This document shows positions 24,602 through 35,700 of a stretch of DNA of 64,000 nucleotides, in pieces. Position 1 is the stretch's first letter. Each line of letters starts with the position of its first letter. The position numbers and the translations under genes are program-made. Origin of the DNA: Atrichornis clamosus (Eukaryota; Chordata; Aves; Passeriformes; Menuridae); NCBI GenBank assembly GCA_013400975.1, contig WBMZ01009460.1:1-64000 (forward strand), given 5' to 3'. A model generated the notes under the pieces. That model did not search any database. It worked only from the letters and a program-made list of their open reading frames with translations, and was not told where the DNA came from.

Positions 24602-24801
24602 AGTGGCTCATGGGCTGGAAAAACAACATTTTTTAATGAGGGGAAAAAAAAAGATTAAGGCCACTCAGCAGCTGAAAAAGCAAGCACTTATTAAACCAAA
24701 ATATTTAATGTTCACAGCCGTTCAATGGTTGGAAAAGCATGTTCTAATGACCATGTTTAATAATGTTTAGAGCCACCCAGGGCCTTGAAAAGCAACTTCT
24801 T
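24602..24801. repeat. Degenerate tandem repeat, period about 57 bp, four units
   Basis: A core resembling AGCCACTCAGGGGCTGGAAA followed by AGCAA recurs at 24602-24634, 24658-24690, 24716-24746 and 24771-24801, spaced about 57, 57 and 55 bp. The spacers share an ATTTAAT/TTTAATAATG element. The first copy reads GTGGCTCATGGGCTGG, the third GCCGTTCAATGGTTGG and the fourth GCCACCCAGGGCCTTG, so the units are old. I know of no transposon with this unit. It is non-coding and may be a regulatory block that grew by tandem duplication. Confidence 0.6.
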
Positions 24802-25479
24802 GCCTAACTTTACAGAGCTGCTGATCCTAATAAATAACATACATGTTGAACCCACGGGTAGTGAATCAGATTTCCTGGCACTTCTGGGGAGAAAAGGGTT
24901 AAAAGCCTAAAGCACAGGGTACCCCTCTGCTGTGAACTGAGGGAAGTTAGAGATGGGTAACTGGTAGAGAGAGGAGGGAAAGGGAGAGTGCTGTAGAAAA
25001 GTTGGGATCTCTGCTATTCTTCCCAGTGGGGAACATTCAGCATTCAGAGGATCACAACATCGTCCCCATGTGAGAAAATGGAAAACAAATACAGGTTTCT
25101 ATTGCCAGATTTGTGATACTGCAGGCACCCCCTGCATCTTCACAAACTGGGAGCACTGGGGCTTGCAACTAGGCAAAAGAGGCCAGGGACAGATTTTTAT
25201 CCGTGTCTCCAAGCAACCTATAACATCAAATTCTTCTTCAGTTTGATAATCTAATGGCTTGTCCTTGAGGCAGAATCACAGATTCATTCAAATGGCATCA
25301 TATTGGCACAGAGGGTATTTGCTGGGGAGTGGGGCCTATGCATGTTGAAAATAGCCTTCATTTTGCTGATTTTAAAACAAAAACCACTCGGGGTCTATTC
25401 CTAGGAGAGCTGAGGTGTTGTGAACCTCTGAGCCTTTCAGCAGCGTGACTGCCTTGAATTTGAAACAGTGCCGCAATTT

Positions 25480-25560
25480 GTTGTCAATATTTCACACTCC
25501 TCTAATTTTCATGTGTGAAAAATAAACGCTCGGAGTCATCTCGCCTTGTTGACGGGGGTG
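25480..25560. promoter_or_regulatory. Candidate conserved element with small inverted repeat
   Basis: TTCACAC and GTGTGAA are exact inverted arms around CTCTAATTTTCAT, within AT-rich sequence that then becomes CpG-containing (AAACGCTCGGAG, TTGACGG). Non-coding. CpGs retained in AT-rich DNA can signal constraint, but the evidence is thin. Confidence 0.22.
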
Positions 25561-25663
25561 CAGGGAGTCATTCTGAATCCCTCTGGGCATCTGGAGCCTT
25601 TCCAGCAGCTCAGCATGGTACCTGCAAAGCAATTTGTCTTTGCAAAAATATTTTGCCATTTAA

Positions 25664-25695
25664 AGCCACTAAGTGGCAGGGAAAAGCAAGTCCTG
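25664..25695. repeat. Dispersed copy of the 57-bp repeat core
   Basis: AGCCACTAAGTGGCAGGGAAA followed by AGCAAGTCCTG matches the core of the tandem repeat about 0.9 kb upstream, especially its second unit (AAAAAGCAAGCACTT). An AATATTTTGCCATTTAA spacer precedes it, as AT-rich spacers do in the array. Either the array was once longer or one unit was copied away. Chance similarity is not excluded. Confidence 0.4.
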
Positions 25696-25699
25696 AAAC

Positions 25700-28600
25700 A
25701 TGTCTTGTGCTTAGCGCTGGTTCACGCTGAGGGTTTTAAACGCGATGCAGAAACCCCCCTCCTAAAGGCACCAGCTCCAAGGCTGCCTCTCAGAGCACCC
25801 TTTCCACCGGCAGAAAGAGGAGAAATCAATGTATGTTAATCAAGGTATCAGATATGAGGGAGATCTCTCAACAAACAGAAATAGGACCGGTCTGCTGGCA
25901 CAGTGCTAGGCATCTGGCCAAGGCTCTGTGCAAATAAAGATACAGCAAAGGCTCCCAGCACTGCCGTGGGATGACAATCAGCTGCAGTGTTTCAGCTCGG
26001 GCTTGCAGGACTCTGTTGTGCCCATCCGACCCCACATCGGTGGCCAACCCCGAGCTCAGAATGTAATTAAGGTGATGACAGGAATTGCTCTGAACATCTG
26101 ACTTCAGCCGCCTGAAAGGAACTGACATTTCTTGGGTAAAACTGGAAGCTTCAGCTGTTCAATTTGGGATGACATTCATTTGCAGCGTCCCAGCTCACAG
26201 CAGTGACCTCCAGCTGAAAGGAGGTCTCCATTAGGGACACACTAACCTGAGTGCTTGCAGTGTCACAGCCTCACCCTTCAGCCCCGGTGACACAGCCTTT
26301 TATCCACAGGGAAAACACACTGGTTAGTTTTCCCATGCTGAAATGCTGGCTTTGTGCTCCCAGCTAAAAGGCACGTGCAGCTTTGGTGAAAAGCCGTATC
26401 TGTGAAGAGACACCAAGTAATTTGAATCTGGTCAGTAATGAGGGCACTTCCACAGCAGGATTTGGGGTTCCGGGGCTTGGAGAAGAGGGACACCAATAAA
26501 TCAGCCAGTGTGCAGTGTACAGCTGAGTGGAGCTTTTAGGGTGCAGCACACTGGATGATCACAGCTGGGAATCACAAATCTGTCACAGAGCCCAAGATAT
26601 TTACCACAGGGAAAAAACAATTTGTGCATCTACATCGCCATGTCCTGTCTGGTCCACAGGAACCCTTTACAGTCTCCTTCAGCCCAAGGAGAACATTTTC
26701 CCCACAAACAAAGAGTTTACCATGCAACTAGCAAGGTCTCACTGCTGCCAGGACATCACAAAAAGGAGTTTTACTGCTCCACAGCTGCAGACAGCAGAAA
26801 ACTTCATAAAACATGCTGCAAATCCCTTTGTTCCTTCCACCACAGGGATGCCGTGTCCACCTCCAACCATCTGACATACCAAGGGATGACATGTAAGGAA
26901 AGAACAGAGTTCTTCTCTCTCCTCTGCATTCAGAGGTTGTGAGTTCAACCACCTTCTGGGTCCTTAACCCAGCTGGGTTGCCCTCTCCTTAGTGCCAGGC
27001 CCAAAATTTTGAGAACTGCCTAAAAATCCTGAGAGCTTTCAATACAGGCACCACTTGTGTAGAATTTCTTAATTTTTTCTGGATACCATGCAATCAAGAA
27101 AGGCCTTTCCTCCCCCTTTTTCTCCCCATAAATTATTATTAATCGGAGCTGAAATGCAAGTTAGACTGATGCTAAAATGCCAGGCAGAGAGGGACACAAA
27201 AGGTAAATGTGGGGAAGATATTGACTGCTGTGGATCAGCCCAAAAGAAAGATCCTGGAGGGAAAAAAAATAACACAAAGGACTGAAGGTAGCAGCTCAAC
27301 AGGACACATCTGTTGCTGCTCCCAGCAACATTCAAGCATCCTGTAAGAAATTAGTGGTCACTTCTCATGGGACTTTTTCCCATTTTCTGCAAACATCCTG
27401 ACAAAATCCTCCAGCTTAACGTCCCCAGCAGCTCCCACCTGCTCTCTACAGCCTCCAGCCCTGGGTTTGTCCAAGCTCTCACAGACACTGTGCAGATGAG
27501 AACAGGCTACAGGAATCCTGGGGAGGAAGCACATGTCTTTCTGTACGTCTAAATGAAAAATGCCCCGGATCCAGTTTCCTCCTCTTAAGATCGCACGAAA
27601 CACTCGTGCTGTTTTCTCCAGAGGAGTTGTAGGGAACCACCTTAAGCCCTGTGACAGTTTTGACAACAGCTGCAGCAAGATTAATGTTTTAACTGCATTA
27701 GTATCCTTAGTGGTACTAAGTGGTTTTTCATATATTTGCTCTTCCACAGTGGTACTACAGGATATTTACCCACTGGGAATGCTCCACTTTAAACAAAAAA
27801 AAAGGACATGAGTCTGTTTTCTCACACACCAAATTTTCAGTCATGATTTGCAATGAATTTATTGGGATTCATCACAATTTGAAGTAATGCAAGCAAAGCA
27901 AAAGAGAAATAAAATTTCAGATCTGGGGAGTAAGGATGGTCAAGTTCAACAAAGAGGAGTCTTGGCTGGGAAGGGCAGGTAACAAGGAATGTTCTGCTGT
28001 AGAATAACATCCCAGCACCCTCCAAATTCCTCCTACTCCAGGAAATTTTATAGGGTGAGAGCTGATGAATAAACTGCATGGAGCAAATTGAAAACCTCAT
28101 ATCAAGAGAAGCCAAATACAGTAAACTGAACTGGCATGGTTTAGAGAAATGGAAGGAAACAGAGGATAAATGGGGCTGTTAGTGTGAAAGCTGCACTTGC
28201 CTTGAGCTCCAGTGATAATTAATAAGGGGGAATGGAGTCTGGCAGTGGTGGAAGATGAACGGAATCCAGTAGGATCCATGTTGTCCCGATGAACAGGAAA
28301 ATAGCCTTGGAATCTGCAAGTGTCATTACAGTGCAACAGGGGCTCACAAGAACACGAGGAGTTAAATCTTCCTTTCAGTTGACAGGACTATTCTTTTCTC
28401 CTGCTCTGAGAAATAACCTGGTTAGGCTCCTTGGAACAGCTGTTTTCTACCATCCTTGTCATCTGTTTTGCAAATTACCCAGATATTAAGTGATTATTTC
28501 TTATGATTTCAGCCCAAGCGCATCTGGAATTCTTGAAAACTCCCATCACTTCAGGTTTCCCTTCCACATCCTTTACATCCTGTCTTCCTCTCTTTAGTCT

Positions 28601-29500
28601 CAAAATTAATTTTTCCCCTAACAGGCTGGTATTCTTGAACTCAGAGGTCTGGCAGGGCCTCAGTTCAGAGGGTACATTATTCTTCATAAATCCTATTTCA
28701 AAATCTTGTCCTTCTAGTTACAGTTCCAAAGGAAAGAACTATCTGAGTCAATTGTTAAAAGTTGCTCTTGTAAGACAGTTCTTCAAAAGTCTTTAGGAAA
28801 CACAAACTATGCACCCACTGCTCAGCCTTGTGCTGAAATGAGGAAATTGCTCTCCTTCTCCATCACAGCGATCAAATCCATGGCTTTGTTAACAAACCTG
28901 AGGCATACTCCAAAGGTGAGGCAGTGTCTAAGATGCAGAGCACAGGCCTGAAGAACTTGGTGGTGGAACATTTACCAGTAAGTGTGTGACCTGAAAGCTG
29001 ACATCAAACAGCAGGATGCGCAGCATCAGCGGGGCTGTAAAGGATTGAGTGACTGTATACATTAAAGAAATGAAACATGATATCCCAGTTCACAGCATGA
29101 TGCACTTTTCAGGTTTGTGACAAAACAGCACCTTGAGATTTTAAGTGCAGCAAATATATTTTGATAGTTTTGTAACAAGATGTTGCATCTTTAGTTTGCC
29201 ACCTGCTGCCCGTGTTACTCCATGTGCATCCTAAATCAGGTATCCCTCACTACAATTGCACGTTTTCCCTCTCTCTAAATCACCAAACACTTCTGCTCCC
29301 CCTGCAAAAACCTAAAGTGACTCATCAGGGGTCACTGACACGTTTACCTCTGCAGCGCAGCAATAAAAAAGGACCTGGGATTTCTCATTTGGTTTTCCTA
29401 TACAGATTCCTCGACGGAATACAGCAGGGACTCGAAATGAGTTTTCTTTGTCTGCCTCCAGGTCCTTTGTGGTGATTGCTTCCTCTTTGCAAAGGTTACA
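25700..29500. other. Unique non-coding DNA
   Basis: No gene is supported. Overlapping frames of 60-129 codons occur at 26278-26952 and 27358-27811, mostly in opposite directions, without domains. A possibly constrained block with AATGTAATTAAGG lies near 26060. Confidence 0.5.
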
Positions 29501-29880
29501 GCTGTCAGCACCGAGCTGCTGGGATGTAGCAGCCTGGCACCCAGAGCAGCACACGGCGGGGCCTGCAGTCCCTGCGGCTCTCACGGCATCTCACCCCCAC
29601 CACATCACCCGGGCTTAGCAGGACCTCGTCTTGCACGTCAGTCCTGCTCCCTGTGAACGCACAGGGGTGGGGTTTGTGGCCCGGGTTGTCCCCTACCACA
29701 GGGGGAGCTGAGGAGTGCGTGACCCCCCCTGCAAGGCACAGAACAGCCCCAGTGCTGGGCTCCGTGAGAGCGGAGGTGCTGGGCTGCTGAGAAACCAGGT
29801 GGGTTTGGACCTCTCCGTCTGAGCACAACTGAGAGGGGAAGGTGTGAGTGATGTGCACGGTCTGGGAGTGCTGTTGTGTC
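29501..29880. other. GC-rich patch without a gene
   Basis: This segment is visibly richer in G, C and CpG than its surroundings. It holds antiparallel frames of up to 125 codons, none with a domain. It directly precedes the CR1 element. It could be a decayed CpG-rich regulatory region or an unrecognised old insertion; neither can be shown. CpG density is below what I would call an island by eye. Confidence 0.35.
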
Positions 29881-29900
29881 ACTCACACAAAAGTCTTCAC

Positions 29901-30410
29901 CAGAATCAGAATCACTGAAGCTGGAAATGACCTATAAGATCATGGAGTCCAAATATTGGCCCAGCACTGCCAGGTCCACTACTAAAACATGTCCCTAAGT
30001 ACCACATCTACACATTTTTTTAAACACTTTCAGAGATAGTAACTCCATCACTTCCCTGGGCAGCCTGTTTCAATGCTTCACTACCTTTCCAGTGAATAAT
30101 TTTTTCCTAATATCCAACATAAACCTCTCCTGGCACAATTTGAGTATATTTCCTCTGGTCCTGTCACTTGTTATCTGGGACAAGACACTGACTCCCACCT
30201 GGCTACAACCTTCTGTCAGGGAATCACAGAGAGTGAGAAGGTTTTCCCTATGCTTTCTTTGCTCCAGGCTGAGCCCCCTCAGCTGCTCTTGGTGCTCCAG
30301 ACACTTCTCCAGCTCCATCATCCTTCTCTGGATACACTCCAGCACTTCTGTAGGGTGGTACCTGAAACTGAACACAGGATTTGAGGTGTAGACAGCACAC
30401 CCTCACCACG
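29901..30410 (-). mobile_element. CR1 LINE fragment with ORF2 C-terminal remnant
   Basis: The longest transposon piece here, about 510 bp, on the minus strand. Its 3' end lies at the low-coordinate side (CAGAATCACTGAAGCTGGAA, a diverged CR1 terminus). Translated on the minus strand it gives the CR1 reverse-transcriptase tail: a region with IQRRM, then LRGLSLEQRK, then SDRTRGN, then LDIRKKLFTGKVVKHWNRLP, which are the conserved landmarks of the ORF2 C terminus just before the 3' UTR. The frame breaks downstream and the 5' part with the catalytic domain is absent, so it is inactive. Divergence from the other three copies suggests a different or older subfamily. Confidence 0.93.
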
Positions 30411-32783
30411 CTGTGGCCTGTGAAGCCATCAGTGGCAGATAACCTGAGGAAAAAGCTGCACCAGAGAATCCACATATCTTTTAGGGTCTAAGGTGGGATC
30501 TCTGTGTGGCAGGTGGACTGGCATGCTCAAAATGAGGTTTAGCACCTGAGGCACATGATTGCAGACAGCCCTTAATGACAAAGTCCTGGGTCAGCAGTCA
30601 GAGGATGACCTTGGACCCAGGACCACCGTGGCCTATAGGCTCATAAGGAACTAAAATGAAATATCCATCAAGGAGCACAGACTGGAGAAGCACCTCGAGA
30701 AGTGTCCATTGACCTGACTGATGTAAGCTGGACCATGCTGAGCTCAGGAAATAAACTCAGGGCTGAAGTTGTGCTGCTTTCCAAAGCTATCTGACACCAC
30801 TGCTGCTGAATTGGCACCATTGAACGACGGGTTGAATTTTTGTCCCACCTGGATTTTGAACAGTCAGCAGCTCCCAGGCACCACCGCCCTTCCTCACAAG
30901 CACATCCATCATGACTGGCATTGATGGATTAACCAAGGAGCGACTGGACATGAACTAATGAGCCCCGTTCGGGTGAGGCAGACGTGTGCTAAAAGGGCAG
31001 CATAATGGCAGCTTTCATTCCACAGGATGCATCTGCACTGCAGAGCCTGTCCAGCCACAGCCCTGCAGACCCAAAAGCCTCCGGTCTGTTTGGGGTGCAG
31101 AACATTGCACAGCTTCTGACAGCAAGTAAGAGCAGGCAGTGTCCCTGCCCCAGTGAGTGGCCTCCCCATGGAGCCAAATGAGCACACCAGCCTCTGGGGA
31201 GGTGTCCAAGCCCACCCACCCTCCTTGGGATGGGATCAGGGCGTGTCATGAATGGTAGCAAAGCATCTGTGATGTTGACACCAAGGCCAGGCTGGGTGGA
31301 AGCTGTGATAGTTGGATTCTGTTCTGAAAAACAGTTTAAGAGGAAGAGACAAGCAGGTAGTAGAGACAGTTCCCAGGACCACAGGGAAAAGGAGACTCAG
31401 ACACCCAGCAGCATCTCAAGACTGGGAGAAGATAATCTCTAGCATGTTGGTGTCTGTCTGGAAGGACAGGTCCCTCCTACAGCCTAAGGCAGCCATTCCC
31501 TGGAGCTACGCCCTGGGACCAAGCTCCCAGTTACCATTCTCAGATTTGCTCTAGTCCTGCCTCACTCCTTCTCTGTACTGTCTTGTTGTCTTCTCTTTCA
31601 GGTCTACAGTCGTGGATCATGCTATGGTAGAAATCTCCCTTTTAAAAAATTTCTCTGAACTAGAATTACCTAGGAACCTCAGAAGCACCCAGTTTTATCC
31701 GTGAAAGGCAAAATTTTCACTCTTCACAAGATGCTTTACAGAGTGTTTTACTTAACACCCTGGAGTCTGCAGCAACTGTTTCCCATTTGTAGCATCTTTT
31801 ATTTTCCATATGACATGTGTGACCAAAACCCTGATGTAAATACTGTGGCATTGCATATCTTCATGAGTACAGGCTGACACATTCCCTTTTGAAGATAACT
31901 GGCAGCACACTGGATGCAAAGAACAGCTGGAAGTAGGGAAGTAAGAGGGAGATCAGATGAAGCTGTGAGTAAATACCATAGAGATTGTGTAGTGTGGGTG
32001 TGAGCTGGGAGATTCCTAGAAAAGAGCAATAAAATTGCTCTTGGCTTTGAAAAAACATTTACGTATTCATCTAGACCCAAATATAAATTGGTAGGGAAAA
32101 GCTCGGGGCAAATAAGGATATAGCCAATGCAGTTTTGGTGGTTGCTTTTTGTCAGAAAGGTCCATTTCGCACTCATCAAGTGTTTAATTATCTACACAGC
32201 TTTAGAAATCCACCACAGGGTTTCTCTTCCCCGAGTTTCAGTCTGGGACAGGCACATGACAGCACAGATCTTCCTCAGCACAACATCCAGCAACAGAATG
32301 GTACTTGATGTTGTACAAAAAATAGATCATCTTTTTGTGCTATTTTCCACCCTCCTCAGGAGGGAACCTTTTAATTGGCTGATAATATCCCCCCTTTAGC
32401 CTGTCCTCTGAGAGGATTATATACATCACGCATATAAAAGGTCAAGGGATTCCCAGGGGAGGATCCATAAAGAACAGAAAGTTTGTGCTGAAGCCGTCCT
32501 GCTTGCCCCCAAAATTCCCAGAGGAACCACAGAGGTCCAAATCCACCCCTCACAGGGCCACTCCTGTTGAGCAAAAACAAATTAAAATCTTCCACTAGTG
32601 AACATTTGCTTCTGTCTCACTAGGAAAACCCCAGCGAGTGGCACCAGTGGCAACCAGCTTGGACAGAAGTGGTTGGCATCCAGCTGCATCTGACCACGCA
32701 ACTGGTTCCCAGTGGGTTAATGGCAGAACCCACAAGTCAGATCAATTAGTGGTCTTCGGCATCAAAAAGGAAATTTAAAAAAT
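30411..32783. other. Unique non-coding DNA, possibly an old insertion
   Basis: No gene is supported. The stretch at about 30480-30880 has a uniform mid-GC texture and an AATAAA (30749-30754) reminiscent of LTR or retrocopy sequence, but no terminal repeats, primer-binding site or coding remnant could be identified, so no element is called. Confidence 0.4.
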
Positions 32784-32799
32784 AAAAAAAAAAAAAAAA
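32784..32799. repeat. Poly-A run (16 A)
   Basis: A16, preceded by an A/T-rich lead-in. No retrocopy body was recognised beside it. Confidence 0.85.
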
Positions 32800-35700
32800 G
32801 AGCATCTATTTTCCTTCATTCCCCACATTGACAAAGTTGCTTCCAATACTTGCAATTATTCTCTTCTTGAGAAAGGAATTAATTAGCATCATAATATATC
32901 TTCAAAGTTCCAAGAAGAATAAAGGAATCTGGCACAAAGCAGGAATCCTGGCATGGAAATCAGCCCCTCATCTAAACAGCAGGGATGATTGTACAGGCAT
33001 ATTAGTGTGAAATGGGGATGCACTTCTATTTGCTGCTGGAAAAATTTTGATGAATAAATCAAAATCTTTATCCTGTCTGAATGCACTAATAAGGCTTCTG
33101 GTGTTCGAGGAGGATCAGCAACTGCTGTGTGATAAGGGCTTCATTCAGCTCCATGAAAAGCTGCAGGAGTGTTGTCACAGAGTTAGGAGGACAGAGATGA
33201 GGCACAAACCCCATGCTTCAGCTGAGAAAATGCTGCCTTCTCCCAAGGACTAATTCAGCAGCTTTCAGGCAAAATAGGCACCTCCCTTCTGAGCCACCAG
33301 AGTAACACGTGTTAAGTTGTGCAAAAAACATTCATTTCTATCCTCAGACTATTTCAAGTACTGGCACCGCTGCTAAAATATAATGTCCTTTATGCCCTAT
33401 TTATTGAGGCATCTCAATAACATATCTGGAGACACTGTGCAGACACATCAAAAAAAGGCATCCCTGTGTCAGACATGATGGGCTGCAGAAATGAGAGATG
33501 ATGTAACAGCGGATGAAGGCACTTCATCACAGACCTGCTGCCTGCAGAATTCAGGAGAGTAATAAGGTGGTGGGCAGCAAGACTCACACCCTGCCACACA
33601 TCCAGTTGCCACCGTAGCAATAGGGGCTCATTGTAAATCACAGCAGGGGCTGACTCGGAGCTGCTACTGAAGGACAAATAGCCATTGCTTCATGGGCCAC
33701 TAACACCAAGGCAGGCCACGGCCATGGTCAGCTGTGTTACTCGAAAAATGATGGGCCAGAGAATGTCATGCATGAAATCTAATCCTTATAGTCCTACCCG
33801 ACCTGAATGGAAGACTCTGAAGTAAAATAGATGTTGTAAAGAAAGAATGATTTTATGTATTCTTGAAAAATAGTGACTGGCACCTGTCAGTGCATCTCAC
33901 ATTCTTCCTTGAAGGTTTTCTCTGACATTAAACAAGAGTGTAAATAATTCTGATCTCATACCTAGCAGAAGGGAGGGTGGAAACAAAAGAGGTGACGTGA
34001 AATGCAGTTAGGTTTTGCAGTGAGGATGAGCAGGCAGGTGCAAGCAACCTGCAGCTTCAACCACAGCCATTTTAGATGGCTGCACTTGTTATCTTCAATC
34101 TGTTTACAGAGGAGTAATTGAAAGTAGAGATGTCTGTCAGGCCAAGTGTAACCGTTTGTTCGTGCTTTTCTGCCCTTTCAGTGTAGCTGGAACGATGGCA
34201 GGAGTGATAAAGGACGAGGGCCCACGAGGTGTGGAACCTATCTGATTGGCACCAGGAGAGGCTGTGATGTGTGTCAGGTTCACCTCCACAACGACGTTGC
34301 TTTTACAGCTTGTGACTCATTTGGGTTTGTGCAACTGCTACAAAGCTGTTTCTGTCCCCCAGGACATGCACTTGACCAGAGAGGGATTGAGGATAGATTT
34401 TGCACAGGTCACTGTGCCTGTGTTTTAAAAATACAGCCTTAGCAGCACAGCCCGAGAGCTGCTGGTGCAGGACATGCCCCAGAAGAAGGGGTTCCTAACT
34501 CCACTTTGCTACTTCATTTACTCCATTTTACAGTTTCACCTACCGTTTTTCTTGGTGCTGTATCAGCAAAACTCTGTATTAGGCCCCTTCAAACAAAAAT
34601 GGGTAGTGAGTGAAACATGCAAGTTGGGGGCTTTTTTCCTATTTCAGACCAAGAGCTGTGCACTGGGCAGATATCCTGGAGCGTGCTGCAGATAACCAGA
34701 GGGAGACCCATAAAAATCACTCCTTCAAAAAATTTGTGCTGACACAACAAATTTAAGACTGATACAAGTAAAAAGTGTGAGAAGAAGGATATTTTTGGGA
34801 TATGTTTTATCTAGAGAACATACCATCCTATGTCTCAGATCTCCTAAATAAAGTTTGTTAGAGGTCACTCAACAATTCAGACATTCCCAGCATGCACACA
34901 TGTAACACAAAACCCACCAGCCATGCTACCCCCAAATCCCATTTATTCCTTTTCATGCTCTGTTGTCCTTGAGCTCCAGCTGGCACCAGCAGTGGCCACA
35001 GCAAGAAGCAGGGAGCATCCCCCTGCCTCAGCAGCTCTGGGGGAAGTGTTGGGAGAAATCTCAGTAGGAAGCCTGCATGGCAAAGATTTTTTTCACCCCT
35101 TTTTGAAGGCACAGCGTGACTGAAGAACTTAGGTAAGGCCCCAAATGCATCAGTCCCTTGGGGTGAGTACTTGCAGCCAGAGCCTGTCTTACAGACCAAG
35201 GCTGAAGGTTCCCATTGTCACAGATAGGAACTGGATTAGGCTTCACACATAAAATTTTTCCCCTCTCTTTCCATAAGCAATTCCAGCTACAGGGTTGCAC
35301 TCCCTGCTGGCACAGATGATTGTTACTGCAGGGGTTTGCCTCACAGTCAGCTAACTGGAGAAGGGAAAGTGAAGAGAACCCCTGGAGTTTTTAACCAATT
35401 TAAATAAAAAGCAGCATGGATGAATGTGGCTCCTTGTGTCCTAATAAACAAACAATACAAAACACTGCCAAACCTACCAGAGGCCTGAATCCAGGCCTGA
35501 GATCTGTGGCTAGCCAGAACCCAAATCCAAACCCAGACCTGGCTTCCTCCCAGGTGAGTCTGAATTTCACATCTAGCTTTTCTAATGCTGTTGCTTATGC
35601 AAAGCCTGAAACTAGTCAACATCTTCATGGTAAGTTTGGTTTGCTTCTTGCTCCAGGGGCCAGGGAATGGCAGAGCACAGCACAGAGGACTGTTTATCTT

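Noticed and set aside
24602..24801. CRISPR-like array (regular spacing)
   Set aside because: Repeats are highly diverged, spacers are related to each other, and the surrounding DNA is vertebrate with CR1 elements.
27358..27747. 129-codon minus-strand frame with a charged C terminus
   Set aside because: No family recognised, no splice sites fitting the frame, and a plus-strand frame overlaps it.
30480..30880. Possible LTR or retrocopy next to CR1, with an AATAAA
   Set aside because: No paired terminal repeats, target duplication, primer-binding site or coding remnant could be found.
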